Positions 22,921 through 31,290 are shown, counted from the first letter of the stretch. The stretch: DNA of 47,879 nucleotides from Myxococcales bacterium (GCA_005777185.1 SXNL01000333.1:1-47879); one strand, 5' to 3'. Notes: generated by a model from the sequence alone, not told the origin. Made by a program: numbers and translations.

Positions 22921-24413
22921 CGTGGCGCCGGCGATCGCCCCTCCGTGCTCCGCCGGCGAAACGCCACCGCGAGTCCGAGGAGCAGGGCCGCCGCCGGCAT
23001 GTAGAACACGACGTAGTCGCGCACCTCGCGACGGGACGCCTCGGTGAGGCGCATGCCCGCGGGGACGGCGGCGCGCTCGGGGATGTCCACGACGCGGGGG
23101 CGCGACGTGAGCCAGGACAGGGCGTTCTCGGTCACCAGCGCCGCGCCGCGATCCGCCAGCGGCTCCTGCCATGCGGCGTGGGAGAGGAACCCCGTGCTCC
23201 CGAGCGCCACGAGTCGCGGTCCGTGCGCGACGGAGGGCGAGACGCGCGGCCGCTCGCTCGCGAGGGCGATCGAGAAGGGCCCGTCGCGGTCTCCCGTCGC
23301 GGCCTCGGGGCGAGGTCGCACGTCGCGGATCGCAAAGGCACGCGCCCCCGTCACCACGAGATCCGCGGCGACGACGTCGCCCGGCACGCGCGAGAGAGGC
23401 CGCGCGGCCTTCACGCGGATCCGCGGGACGAGCGTCTTCTCTCGCTCCCCGACGAGCCCGGCGGTGATGCCGTGCGGGCGCGCCTCCGCGAGGACGCCCA
23501 CGCCCTCGGACTCGAGGATCCGCTCCGGATCGCGCTCCACGACCATCGCGTCGTCCGCGAAGATCCCGAACGCGGCGAGGGACGCGGCGAGGCCGTCGCT
23601 GCCGAAGGTGGACTTGCCGGGCGCCCGCACGGGGCTCGCCGCGTAGAGCACGCTCCCGCCCTTCGTGAGCCACGCGGCGAGGCGCTCGTCCTCGGTCGGG
23701 GAGAACGGGCTCCTCGGTCCCGCCACCACGACGACGCCACAGCTCGCGAGGGGATCGGCGCCGTGCCCAAGGTCCACGCGCCGGGGCGCGTAGTTGTCCT
23801 TCTCCAGGATGTCCCTCAGGTGGCCCGCGCCGAGATCGCTCCCGTCCTCGATCGAGAGCTCGCCGTGCCCCTCGGTGAAGCAGACCTGCACCTTCTCCCC
23901 CCCCTGGACGCTGCGCAGGGCGTGCGTGAGGGCTTGCTCCTCGTGGCGCCGGATCCGGCCCTTGTCCTCCTCACTCACCTCGAGGAGATCCTGCGTGGTG
24001 ATGAACCACCTGCGGTCGCCCATCGTCACCACGATGGCCGCGTCCATCACCACGCGCCCGTCCGCCGTGCGCCCCGCCTCGATGCCGAAGCGGCGCCGCG
24101 CGTCCTCGAAGCCGAGCGGATCGCGATCGGGATCGATGTACCTGACCACGATCCGCTGGCTCTCCGCCTCGTACGCGGTGAGGAGCTGGCGGATCCCCTG
24201 CCCGAGCGGATCCCCCGGCGCGAGTAGCACCCATATCGTGGCCGGCTCGGGCAGCGATCGAACGGTGTCGCGCGTGGCGACCGAGAGGGTCCACCGCTTC
24301 GCGAGGGTGGCGTCCCAGCGCGTGAAGCGACGCTCCGCGAGCACGTTGAGCAGGATCGCGGCGACGATCGCCGCCGCGACGCCGACGAGCGAGCTCGTCT
24401 TCCACGCGGACAT
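22917..24413 (-). CDS. GldG-like ABC transport-associated protein
   Basis: This 498-residue protein has an N-terminal helix (SSLVGVAAAIVAAILLNVLA), a large extracytoplasmic region typical of the GldG/ABC_transp_aux family, and a C-terminal helix (YVVFYMPAAALLLGLAVAF) followed by RRR. Family landmarks include ERRFTRWDATLAKRWTLS (compare RxDLTxxKxYTLS), VRYIDPDRDP, VCFTEGHGELSIED, CGVVVVAGPRSPFSPTED and HITAGL-like HGITAGL. Gld-type systems were named for Bacteroidetes gliding, but homologues are widespread. A GTG at 24422 is an alternative start, which would overlap the permease gene. Confidence 0.88.
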   Translation of the reverse strand: MSAWKTSSLVGVAAAIVAAILLNVLAERRFTRWDATLAKRWTLSVATRDTVRSLPEPATIWVLLAPGDPLGQGIRQLLTAYEAESQRIVVRYIDPDRDPLGFEDARRRFGIEAGRTADGRVVMDAAIVVTMGDRRWFITTQDLLEVSEEDKGRIRRHEEQALTHALRSVQGGEKVQVCFTEGHGELSIEDGSDLGAGHLRDILEKDNYAPRRVDLGHGADPLASCGVVVVAGPRSPFSPTEDERLAAWLTKGGSVLYAASPVRAPGKSTFGSDGLAASLAAFGIFADDAMVVERDPERILESEGVGVLAEARPHGITAGLVGEREKTLVPRIRVKAARPLSRVPGDVVAADLVVTGARAFAIRDVRPRPEAATGDRDGPFSIALASERPRVSPSVAHGPRLVALGSTGFLSHAAWQEPLADRGAALVTENALSWLTSRPRVVDIPERAAVPAGMRLTEASRREVRDYVVFYMPAAALLLGLAVAFRRRSTEGRSPAPR

Positions 24414-24418
24414 GCGGC

Positions 24419-25174
24419 TCACGTGCCGCTCCAGCGCCACGCGTCGACGAGGCGCGTGGTCGCGAACAGCGGCACGGCTGTGAGCGTGCCGTAGAACACG
24501 AGGCGCCGCGAGTCGACGACCCCGCTCGCGAGCTCGTTCATGTGCGCCCAGACCGAGACATGGGTGGCGATCGCGTGCATGGTGCTCCCCTCGCGCGCGA
24601 CGAACTCGCCGATGCCGACGACGAAGAGGGCGAGCATCACCGCGGCCGTGAGCAGGAACGCGATGAACTGGCTCCGCGTGACGGCGCTCGCGAACAGGCC
24701 GATCGAGAGGTACGCCGCGCCGATCCCGAGGATCCCCGCGTAGGTGGCGCCCACGACGCGGAGGTCGACGTCGCCGGTGCGCCGGAGGATGACGACGTAC
24801 AGCGCCGTGGGTGCCCACATGAACGCGTACGCGACGAGCGCGGCCGTGTACTTCGCGAGGACCACCGCGGCGGGCGACACGGGGGTCGTGAGCAGCGCCT
24901 CGATCGTCCCGCTCCGGCGCTCCTCCGCGAAGAGCCGCATCGTGAGGGGGGGGACGAGCAGGAACAGCACGAGGTACAGGAGCACCGTGTTTCCGAAGAA
25001 CGCCTGCAGGGGCGACTGGACGGCGACGGTCGCCGGCTGGCTCGAGAAGTGATCCACGATCAGGAAGAAGTGCATCCCCTGGACGAGCAGGAACACGGTG
25101 ACCAGCACCCACGCGAGCGGCGTCACGAAGAACACGAGGAGCTCCCGCTTGAGGATGGGGACGAAGCCGCTCAC
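24419..25174 (-). CDS. ABC transporter permease, GldF/ABC-2 type
   Basis: The 251-residue product has six hydrophobic helices in the ABC-2 arrangement: FFVTPLAWVLVTVFLLVQG, TVLLYLVLFLLVPPLTM, AALVAYAFMWAPTALYVV, VGATYAGILGIGAAYLSIG, FIAFLLTAAVMLALFVVGI and a last, weaker one. The cytosolic loop FAEERRSGTIEALLTTPVS is the conserved ABC-2 coupling segment seen in GldF and NosY permeases. It starts at GTG 25174, overlapping the ATPase stop by GTGA, so the two are coupled. It should form the transmembrane part of the complex with the ATPase and the GldG-like protein. Confidence 0.9.
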   Translation of the reverse strand: MSGFVPILKRELLVFFVTPLAWVLVTVFLLVQGMHFFLIVDHFSSQPATVAVQSPLQAFFGNTVLLYLVLFLLVPPLTMRLFAEERRSGTIEALLTTPVSPAAVVLAKYTAALVAYAFMWAPTALYVVILRRTGDVDLRVVGATYAGILGIGAAYLSIGLFASAVTRSQFIAFLLTAAVMLALFVVGIGEFVAREGSTMHAIATHVSVWAHMNELASGVVDSRRLVFYGTLTAVPLFATTRLVDAWRWSGT

Positions 25175-26145
25175 GCGTCGCCCTCTCCGGTCGGCGCGTC
25201 GTCGGCGCGTGTCAGCTCGCCGAACACATCCTCGAGCGAGCTCGTCGTGCGGTGGACCGCCCGGACGTGGAGCCCCGCCTCGAGGAGCGCACGTGTGCAG
25301 GCCTCGGTGGCCAGGGCGACCTCCTCGTCGGGGAGCGTGCGGCGCCACGTGCAGCGAAAGGTGCAGATTGCATCCGTCTCCCCGCCGCGTCTCACCCGGG
25401 CGACCCCCTCCCGCGCGGCCAGGATCGCCGCCGCCTGCTCCGGATCTCCGCGCACGGTGAAGTCCACCGAGAACGAGCGCCGCTTCCGTGCGATCTCCTC
25501 CTGCGTCCCTTGCGCGACGAGCTTCCCCCCGGCGAGGACGAGGATCGCGTCGCACGTGGCCTCGACCTCGCTCAGGATGTGCGTCGAGAGGAGCACGGTG
25601 TGCCCGTCGCCGAGGGCGCGGACGAGCTCGCGGACCTCCTTGATCTGGTTCGGATCGAGCCCCGCGGTCGGCTCGTCGAGGACGAGGCTCGGCGGATCGG
25701 CGACCAGCGCGTCCGCGAGCCCGGTGCGCTGCCGGTACCCCTTCGACAGCGTGCCGATCCGCTGCCCGAGGACGTCATGGACGCCGGCCTTCCGTGCCGC
25801 GCGCTCGATGGCGCTCGCCCGCTCCTTCCGGGCCACGCCCTTCAGGTCGGCCCGGAAGGCGAGGTACTCCCCGACGCGCATCTCGGGGTAGAGCGGCACC
25901 GTCTCGGGCATGTACCCGAGGGCGCGCTTCGCGCGGAGCGGATCGCCCTCCACGTCGTGTCCGGCGAGGGTGACCCGTCCCGAGGTCATTCCCAGGAAGC
26001 CCGCGACGATCCGCAGCGTGGTCGTCTTGCCGGCGCCGTTCGGGCCGACGAAGCCGGCGATCTTGCCCTTCGGGATCGAGAACGACACGTCGTCGACGGC
26101 GAGCTTCGGCCCGTACCGCTTCACCAGGTGCTCGGCCTCGATCAC
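25171..26145 (-). CDS. ABC transporter ATP-binding protein, GldA type
   Basis: This 324-residue ATPase begins at GTG 26145 with IEAEHLVKRYG. It has Walker A GPNGAGKTTT, a Q-loop region at GYMPETVPLY, the signature LSKGYRQRTGLA, Walker B LVLDEPTAGLDPNQ and the H-loop LLSTHILSEVEATC. The LSKGYRQR form and the PNQ after Walker B are typical of GldA/NatA/CcmA-type ATPases. The C-terminal 90 residues form the regulatory extension often seen in this class (RSFSVDFTVRG). It is the first gene of the four-gene Gld-like unit. The promoter must lie in the 58 bases up to the lipoprotein gene end at 26204. Confidence 0.93.
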   Translation of the reverse strand: MIEAEHLVKRYGPKLAVDDVSFSIPKGKIAGFVGPNGAGKTTTLRIVAGFLGMTSGRVTLAGHDVEGDPLRAKRALGYMPETVPLYPEMRVGEYLAFRADLKGVARKERASAIERAARKAGVHDVLGQRIGTLSKGYRQRTGLADALVADPPSLVLDEPTAGLDPNQIKEVRELVRALGDGHTVLLSTHILSEVEATCDAILVLAGGKLVAQGTQEEIARKRRSFSVDFTVRGDPEQAAAILAAREGVARVRRGGETDAICTFRCTWRRTLPDEEVALATEACTRALLEAGLHVRAVHRTTSSLEDVFGELTRADDAPTGEGDA

Positions 26146-26203
26146 GCCGTCCGTATACCACCCTCCTGGGGCACCTCGAGATCCAAGCCCGGGGTGCGCT
26201 GCT

Positions 26204-27124
26204 CTAGGTGCTGGAAGGAAGGCAGAACTTCCCGCCCGCGACCTCGCGGCACTTCGTGCTGATCGCGTCGCAGTCGGCCTGCGCGGCGCAAGGCTTGAGG
26301 CAGCGGCCGCCGATCCCCGGGATCTCCGCGGTGAACAGCGGCTTCGGCGGGCTCGACGAGTCGCTCGAGGGGGAGGCCGAGCTGCACAGGAAGCCCGCGG
26401 GGCAAGCGGTCCCACCCGTGAGGCACGTCGTGGAGCAGTAGCCCTTGCCCGCGTTCGGCCCCTTCGACGCGAGGAGGCAGTCGCACTTGCCGGCCTTGTC
26501 GTCGGCTTCGGTGCACGCCTCGCCGTTCGCCTTGCTGAACGTCTCGAGCGTCCTCACGCACAGCCGGCGCTCGACCTGGCACTTGTCGCCGCTCGTGCAG
26601 TCGGCATCGGAGCCGCAGCCGCCGTAGCAGATGCCCACGCCGAGAGGCTTGTTCTGTTCGTCGAGCGCGTAGCCGATGGGCTGGCAGTCGTTCTTGCCGG
26701 GGCAGCGACCGATCTCGGAGATGCCGGCCTGGTTGAACTGGCAGCCGGCGAAGCACAGCCCCTTTCCCGCCGGTCGGTTGGCGATCCCCATGCAGATCCC
26801 GCGGTCCTGATCACAGGACTCCACGGCCGTCGGATCCGTGATGTCGCACTGCTCCATCATGCAGTAGGCCGTCGGGTTGAGCGTGCCGCGGTCGAAGTAG
26901 CCGCTCGAGCAAACGCCCCCGGTGCAGTCCTTGTCGGTCGTGCAGACCTTTCCCGTGACGCCGGGCCCCGTCGAGCCCTTGCCCGCGTCCAGCGGCCTTC
27001 CGCCCTCGCCTCCCGTCGCGCCCCCCGCGTCCCCGGCGGCGACGCCCCCCGCCGAGCTGCACGCCGACACGCCGACGAGGCCCGTGATCGCCGCCGCCGA
27101 GAAGAAGGCGACGACCCGCCTCAT
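26204..27124 (-). CDS. Cys-rich lipoprotein
   Basis: This 306-residue lipoprotein has the leader RRVVAFFSAAAITGLVGVSAC with the lipobox VSAC. A Gly/Ala spacer follows, then a mature domain with about 28 cysteines in repeated short motifs (VCTTDKDCTGGVCSSG, CYGGCGSDADCTSGDKCQ, CAAQADCDAISTKC). The CxxDxDCxxGxxC pattern recurs at least three times, like the disulfide-rich repeats of many myxobacterial surface lipoproteins. No enzymatic motif is present. It is coupled through an ATGA overlap to the small lipoprotein before it and probably belongs to one three-gene transcript with the next lipoprotein upstream. Confidence 0.82.
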   Translation of the reverse strand: MRRVVAFFSAAAITGLVGVSACSSAGGVAAGDAGGATGGEGGRPLDAGKGSTGPGVTGKVCTTDKDCTGGVCSSGYFDRGTLNPTAYCMMEQCDITDPTAVESCDQDRGICMGIANRPAGKGLCFAGCQFNQAGISEIGRCPGKNDCQPIGYALDEQNKPLGVGICYGGCGSDADCTSGDKCQVERRLCVRTLETFSKANGEACTEADDKAGKCDCLLASKGPNAGKGYCSTTCLTGGTACPAGFLCSSASPSSDSSSPPKPLFTAEIPGIGGRCLKPCAAQADCDAISTKCREVAGGKFCLPSST

Positions 27125-27330
27125 GGAGCCTGCTTGGGCTGGACGACGCGCGGCATGCGCGGCCGCACCATGCGCGTCTTCTGGTGAGATCGCGGCACGG
27201 AGCCGTCCGCCGCGACGGTCAGCGAGGCGGGGTCGGGGATGTCCGCGTTCGCGGGTGCAGCCCCCTTGTCCTCGCAGCCGGTGCAGCCCGCCAGCGACGC
27301 GCCCATCACGAGGAGCGCGACGAGCTTCAT
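27121..27330 (-). CDS. small lipoprotein
   Basis: This 69-residue product starts at ATG 27330: MKLVALLVMGASLAGCTGC, a leader with the lipobox LAGC, then an Ala/Asp-rich spacer and a basic, Pro-rich tail (RMVRPRMPRVVQPKQAP). Its stop overlaps the start of the Cys-rich lipoprotein (ATGA at 27121-27124), so the two are translated together. The basic tail could contact acidic lipid or polysaccharide. No family is recognised. Confidence 0.68.
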   Translation of the reverse strand: MKLVALLVMGASLAGCTGCEDKGAAPANADIPDPASLTVAADGSVPRSHQKTRMVRPRMPRVVQPKQAP

Positions 27331-27343
27331 GGTGGCCGCCGGC

Positions 27344-28102
27344 TCAGCCGCCGTCCCGCGGCGGGCCACAGAGGAACGCGGCCACCTTGTTGTAGGCGGT
27401 GTCGAAGTCGGCGCCGCCGCAGACCGCGTCGATCTGCGTCTCCGCCGCCGCGTACGCGTCGACACACGCCTTGGTCTCGACGACGTCCTTGCAGATCCCC
27501 TTCTCGGCCTCCTCGATGCAGGCGTCGAAGTCCGCGTCCCCGCAGGTGGAGCAGGCGGACACGACGCACACGAACGAGTCGACGGCGCGCTGGACGCACT
27601 CTGGCTTCTTGATGAGGAGGTAGCCGCAGGTGACATCGTTGGCGTAGACCGTCTCCTCTTCGGCGTCGCCGGGGAGGAGGACGGGGTAGTGCGGGCTGAT
27701 GCCGCCGTCCGGGAAGTAGCCCTCGATGCACCCGAGGCAGGCCGCGTTCGCGGGGACCTTGGAGTAGGCCTCGCAGGTCGCCACCGTGGCCTTCGCGTCG
27801 AGGCACGCGGTGTAGAAGCCCGTGATCTGGGCCGTGTTGCACACGTTCTGGCCAGCCTTGCCCGTGGCGGCGGGGATCTTGATCGCCCCCTTCTCGTCGT
27901 AGCAGGTCGCGGGGCCCGTGTCGGCGCTGCTCGACGAGCCGCTGTCCGTCTTGCCCGAGTCGCCCACGAGCTTGCCCGAGTCCGTGGTGGCTGCCGGGCC
28001 GGCGTCCGTGGCCGTGACGGTGGTTGCGGCGCTGCAGCCCATGAAGGCCGCCATGCCTGCGATGCCGACGAATGAAACCAGACCGATGACCTTCTTCGAC
28101 AT
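27344..28102 (-). CDS. Cys-rich lipoprotein
   Basis: Starting at ATG 28102, the 252-residue product has the leader SKKVIGLVSFVGIAGMAAFMGC with a Cys suited to lipidation. A long Ser/Asp/Gly/Thr linker follows, then about 170 residues with some 16 cysteines, e.g. CYDEKGAIKI, CLGCIEGYFPDGG, CVVSACSTCGDADFDAC. The pairing of cysteines suggests a disulfide-stabilised helical domain. It lies 13 bases before the small lipoprotein on the same strand and is probably the first gene of that cluster. The 216 bases up to the divergent sulfatase-modifying-factor-fold gene should contain both promoters. Confidence 0.8.
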   Translation of the reverse strand: MSKKVIGLVSFVGIAGMAAFMGCSAATTVTATDAGPAATTDSGKLVGDSGKTDSGSSSSADTGPATCYDEKGAIKIPAATGKAGQNVCNTAQITGFYTACLDAKATVATCEAYSKVPANAACLGCIEGYFPDGGISPHYPVLLPGDAEEETVYANDVTCGYLLIKKPECVQRAVDSFVCVVSACSTCGDADFDACIEEAEKGICKDVVETKACVDAYAAAETQIDAVCGGADFDTAYNKVAAFLCGPPRDGG

Positions 28103-28271
28103 TGCCGACCTCCAAGCTACCCCGTTCGTGATCCACGGGAAAAGCGCGCGCACCCTAGCCCTCGACCCCCCGATCCGTCAATGCTTCTCGATGCCACGAC
28201 GTCGCGCGGGCTGGGCTCGAGAGGGGGCGTCGCCATCGATCTTGTGACACGTTTCGTGGAAGGCGCCACGT

Positions 28272-28295
28272 CCCGGCAATTTTTTGCGTGCCGGG
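28272..28295. promoter_or_regulatory. 7-bp inverted repeat upstream of the FGE-fold gene
   Basis: CCCGGCA at 28272-28278 and TGCCGGG at 28289-28295 are perfect inverted copies separated by ATTTTTTGCG. The AT-rich spacer stands out in this GC-rich DNA. It lies 24 bases before the GTG start at 28319, in the divergent region shared with the lipoprotein cluster, where an operator or an RNA hairpin masking the start would be expected. Confidence 0.4.
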
Positions 28296-28318
28296 TGCGG
28301 GTCGGCCATGATCGCGCC

Positions 28319-29356
28319 GTGCGACCGAGAGCCCTCGCCCTCCTCGCCCTCCTCGCCCCGGGGCCCGTCGCGCTGGCCCTCGTCGGACCGGCGTCGTGCC
28401 GGGACGTCGACGCTCCCCGAACGGTCACGACCGAGGCGGGGCTCGGCGCCGCGAACATGGACACCAGCCTGGCGTCTGCCATCGAAGCCGCGAGCGCGGA
28501 CGTCGACCTCGAGGCGAGGGTCGCCGCCACGTTTGCCACCGAGCGAGGTGGCGCTGTTCCCGCGACGGGTGTCGACGCCGGCGCCATCCTCGCGAGCGCT
28601 CCACGCGACATGCTGCTCGTCGCGGGCGGCACCTTCTCGATGGGCGCCGACGCGAAGGGCGAGGAGGACGAGCGCCCCGCTCACCCGGTGACCCTCGCGA
28701 GCTTCTACCTCGACCGAACGGAGGTGACGCAGCGCGCGTACGCCGAGGCCGTGCTCGCGCGTGCCTGTCTGCCGCCGGATCCGGCGATCCTGGAGAAGTT
28801 CGGCAACCGCTTCAAGGGGCCCGAGAAGCCCATCGTCGGCGTGTCGTGGTTCGATGCCCATGCATACTGCAAATATCTCGGGAAGCGGCTCCCCCGCGAG
28901 GCCGAGTTCGAGCGGGCCGTGCGCGGCGCGGACGGGCGACCCTATCCGTGGGGCTCGGATCCTCCGACGCCGGCACACGCGGTGTTCGCGACCTCGTGGA
29001 CGGAGGACGTCGGCTCGCGTCCCGCGGGGAAGGGCCCGTACGGCCACGACGATCTCGCGGGCAACGTGTGGGAGTGGATGGCCGACGACTACGATCCCCT
29101 CGCGTACCGCCGCCCCGGCGCCGCGAAGGGCGAGCCGGGGACCTGTCCCGAGATCCTGCTCGCCCAGGACCGTCTGCGCCGCGAAGGGAAGCAGGGCTTC
29201 ACCGGGTCCAACCCGATCCCGACCGAGTGCGAGAAGTCGATACGCGGGGGCGCGTACAACTACGACGCGTTCGGGCTGCGGGCCACGAACCGCGTCCACC
29301 ACCCGGGCAGGTTCAAGCTGCTGATGACCGGGTTCAGGTGCGCGAAGGATCTGTAG
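28319..29356 (+). CDS. formylglycine-generating-enzyme-fold (SUMF1-like) lipoprotein, probably not a sulfatase activator
   Basis: From GTG 28319 the product has 345 residues. The leader RALALLALLAPGPVALALVG ends at a Cys (PASC). The FGE-sulfatase fold begins near residue 98: MLLVAGGTFSMGAD, HPVTLASFYLDRTEVTQRAY, GVSWFDAHAYCKYLGKRLP with REAEFERAVRG, GNVWEWMADDYDP, SIRGGAYNYDA and MTGFRCAKD. In true formylglycine-generating enzymes the RGGS block is followed by two catalytic cysteines (CxxxxC); here the positions read YNYDAFGLRATN, without cysteine. It is therefore more likely a structural or binding member of the family. Such proteins are numerous in myxobacteria. Confidence 0.87.
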   Translation: MRPRALALLALLAPGPVALALVGPASCRDVDAPRTVTTEAGLGAANMDTSLASAIEAASADVDLEARVAATFATERGGAVPATGVDAGAILASAPRDMLLVAGGTFSMGADAKGEEDERPAHPVTLASFYLDRTEVTQRAYAEAVLARACLPPDPAILEKFGNRFKGPEKPIVGVSWFDAHAYCKYLGKRLPREAEFERAVRGADGRPYPWGSDPPTPAHAVFATSWTEDVGSRPAGKGPYGHDDLAGNVWEWMADDYDPLAYRRPGAAKGEPGTCPEILLAQDRLRREGKQGFTGSNPIPTECEKSIRGGAYNYDAFGLRATNRVHHPGRFKLLMTGFRCAKDL

Positions 29357-29357
29357 G

Positions 29358-29951
29358 CTAGGGCGGGCAGAGCATCGGGCCGGCGGTCCACGTGTTCGTG
29401 GCCCCGCACGTGAACGTCTGCAAGCAGCACCAGCCGTACGTGCACGCCTTGCCCGGCACCTTGCACAGATCCCCCGCCAAGGGCTGCTTGTCGGGACAGC
29501 CGTCGACGCGCAGCGGGGTGCACTTCCAGCGAGAGTGGTCGCCGGGCGGAGGTGGCACGCCTCCGCAGTAGCCGACGCAGTCGCAGCGACCCAGGCCGTC
29601 GTAACGGCACGAGAGACCGATGGTGCAGTGGCCTGGCGGCTCCGAGAAGGTCGCGGGGCAGGTCGGGTCGTTCTTGCCCGCGTCCTTGGTCACGGCGCCG
29701 TCGCCCGTCTTGCTCGCGTCCTTGAAGAGGCCGGCGTCCATCGACGTCGCGCCGTCGGCACCGCCCGAGCCGTCGGCACCGCCCGAGCCGTCGGTGCCCG
29801 ACGCGCCATCCGCGGTCGTGCCGGTGTCGGGATCGCCGGCGTCGCCGCCCGGGCCCGTGGTCCCGGTCTCGGGGACGTCGTCGATCGCGGAGACCCCTCC
29901 GCTGCAAGCGGCGACGAGGAGGATGGGAACGATCAAGGCGGAGCGCTTCAT
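29358..29951 (-). CDS. secreted lipoprotein with Gly/Ser/Asp linker and Cys-rich end
   Basis: This 197-residue lipoprotein starts MKRSALIVPILLVAACSGG (lipobox VAAC). About 75 residues of Gly, Ser, Asp, Thr and Ala follow, including tandem GSGGAD units. The C-terminal half carries 12 cysteines, including CRYDGLGRCDCVGYCGG, KCTPLRVDGC and CTYGWCCLQTFTC, likely forming a disulfide-bonded knot. It converges with the FGE-fold gene, with one base between the stops. No function is apparent. Confidence 0.78.
   Translation of the reverse strand: MKRSALIVPILLVAACSGGVSAIDDVPETGTTGPGGDAGDPDTGTTADGASGTDGSGGADGSGGADGATSMDAGLFKDASKTGDGAVTKDAGKNDPTCPATFSEPPGHCTIGLSCRYDGLGRCDCVGYCGGVPPPPGDHSRWKCTPLRVDGCPDKQPLAGDLCKVPGKACTYGWCCLQTFTCGATNTWTAGPMLCPP
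29751..29800 (-). repeat. 18-bp tandem repeat coding for GSGGAD
   Basis: The unit GCCGTCGGCACCGCCCGA occurs twice in perfect copy (29751-29768 and 29769-29786), followed by a third, diverging copy. On the minus strand it encodes the repeated GSGGAD hexapeptide in the lipoprotein linker. The repeat keeps the frame, so copy number could vary without harm. Confidence 0.7.
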
Positions 29952-30005
29952 GATCGCCGATTGTAGCACCGGGGCGCCTCCGGGCACGCGCCTCTGGGCC
30001 AGCGG

Positions 30006-30746
30006 TCAGCCGAGGCGGCCGAGGAGTTTCCGTGCGAACAGGTACGCGTCGCCGGGCCAGCGGGCCGAGACGTAGCTCCCGTCCTCCACGACGAACGCGC
30101 CCGCGTCGTCCGTGTCCGTCCCCCTCGTCGTGAGGTGGAGAGGGCCCCGCTCGAACTGCTCGGGGCGCTCGAGCGCGGCGCGGACCTCCTCCTCCACGTA
30201 GGCCGGGTACGTGCGGTAGTACCTCCCCAGCTTCCACGCCGTGAGGAAGTACGCGGTCCGCTCCATGTACGCCGGCAGACACGTCGTGCGACGCTTGTAG
30301 AGTACACTTTTTCCGGACGCCGGATCCGTCGCCCGCGCGAGGAGCAGCGTGCCGTGGCAGATGGCGCCGAGCGGTCGGGCGGTCGCGGCGAACGCGGCGA
30401 CCTTCTCCATGAGCGCCTCGCTCCCGAGGTACTGCTTCATTCCCGGAGCGTGGCCGCCGGGCAGTACACACGCGTCGAACGTCCCGGGGTCGATGTCGCG
30501 CCACCGCATGGGGCGCTCGAAGGCTCGGTCCCGGCGCAGCTCCTCGTAGAAGCGCCTCGGCTCGGGCTCCGCTCCGAGCTGCCCGAACAGGACGCCGCGG
30601 AGGAGCAGCGGGTCGCAAGACGGCGTCGCGCCCTCTTCCGTCGCGAACACCACTTCGTGGCCGACGCGCCTGAAGAGCTTCCACGGGACGGCGACCTCCG
30701 TCGTGTCGAAGTCCGCGTCGGGCAGAGGGACGAGGATCCGCTTCAC
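30006..30746 (-). CDS. DJ-1/PfpI family protein
   Basis: The 246-residue product starts at GTG 30746 (KRILVPLPDADFDTTEVAVP) and has the flavodoxin-like fold of the DJ-1/PfpI superfamily. VLPGGHAPGMKQYL is the glycine-rich loop, and LGAICHGTLLLAR carries the nucleophile Cys in the elbow AICHG. A late block DGSYVSARWPGDAYLF resembles the VVxDGxLVTARxPxD segment of the family. The insert YYRTYPAYVEEEV is unusual. Members are glyoxalases, deglycases or chaperone-like proteins; the exact activity cannot be decided. It is followed by a lipoprotein gene on the same strand after 54 bases. Confidence 0.88.
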   Translation of the reverse strand: MKRILVPLPDADFDTTEVAVPWKLFRRVGHEVVFATEEGATPSCDPLLLRGVLFGQLGAEPEPRRFYEELRRDRAFERPMRWRDIDPGTFDACVLPGGHAPGMKQYLGSEALMEKVAAFAATARPLGAICHGTLLLARATDPASGKSVLYKRRTTCLPAYMERTAYFLTAWKLGRYYRTYPAYVEEEVRAALERPEQFERGPLHLTTRGTDTDDAGAFVVEDGSYVSARWPGDAYLFARKLLGRLG

Positions 30747-30765
30747 ACGGCGACCTCGTTCGCGG

Positions 30766-31290
30766 TCACGACGCAGGCTGCGGCAGGTCGCGGGTGAACT
30801 CCCGGTCCATCGGCGCGGAGGCGCGCGAGCCAGGCGGCGGCAAGCAGGGCGGCAGCAGGGCACCCACCTCCGGGCCATCGGGCGCGGCGAAGAGTGGGAG
30901 GGTCGAGTACGAACCGAAACGGCCGGCCGGCGCGTGGCCGCCTGCCCACCGCGTTCGGACACGCGCCGGCGGCGGGACCGGCGGTAGCTTGATGGGGGGC
31001 AGCGGCGGCAGCGCGGGCGGGCGTCGCTCCGAAGCGGCGGCGGGCGCGCGCTCGGACGACGGGTAGATGAGCACATCCGCGGTCGATGGCGACGGGGGAG
31101 GGAAACCCATCGCCGCGAGCGGCGTGATCCGCTCCACCGGCGGCAACACGGGGGGGACGGACGCGAGCCTCACCCGGCGTCTGGGCTTGGCCGGCGCGAT
31201 CGTCAGGAGGACGAACGCGGCCACCGCCGTCCCCACGGCGCCCAGGAGCCCGAGCAGCACGATGACGATCATGGTCTCGAGGGGGGTCAT
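30766..31290 (-). CDS. Pro-rich membrane-anchored protein
   Basis: This 174-residue protein begins with TPLETMIVIVLLGLLGAVGT then AVAAFVLLTIA, a single long membrane helix, followed by a basic patch (KPRRRVR) and about 120 residues rich in Pro and Ala (LPPLPPIKLPPVPPPARVR). The start MTPLETMIVIVLLGLLG resembles prepilin-type N-terminal sequences (an E five residues into a hydrophobic run) but lacks the preceding Gly cleavage site. It sits 20 bases before the DJ-1/PfpI gene and may be co-transcribed with it. Function unknown. Confidence 0.55.
   Translation of the reverse strand: MTPLETMIVIVLLGLLGAVGTAVAAFVLLTIAPAKPRRRVRLASVPPVLPPVERITPLAAMGFPPPSPSTADVLIYPSSERAPAAASERRPPALPPLPPIKLPPVPPPARVRTRWAGGHAPAGRFGSYSTLPLFAAPDGPEVGALLPPCLPPPGSRASAPMDREFTRDLPQPAS

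Noticed and set aside
30766-31290. Prepilin reading of the Pro-rich membrane protein
   Set aside because: MTPLETMIVIVLLGLLG resembles a pseudopilin start, but no Gly cleavage site precedes the hydrophobic run and the rest is Pro-rich rather than pilin-like.
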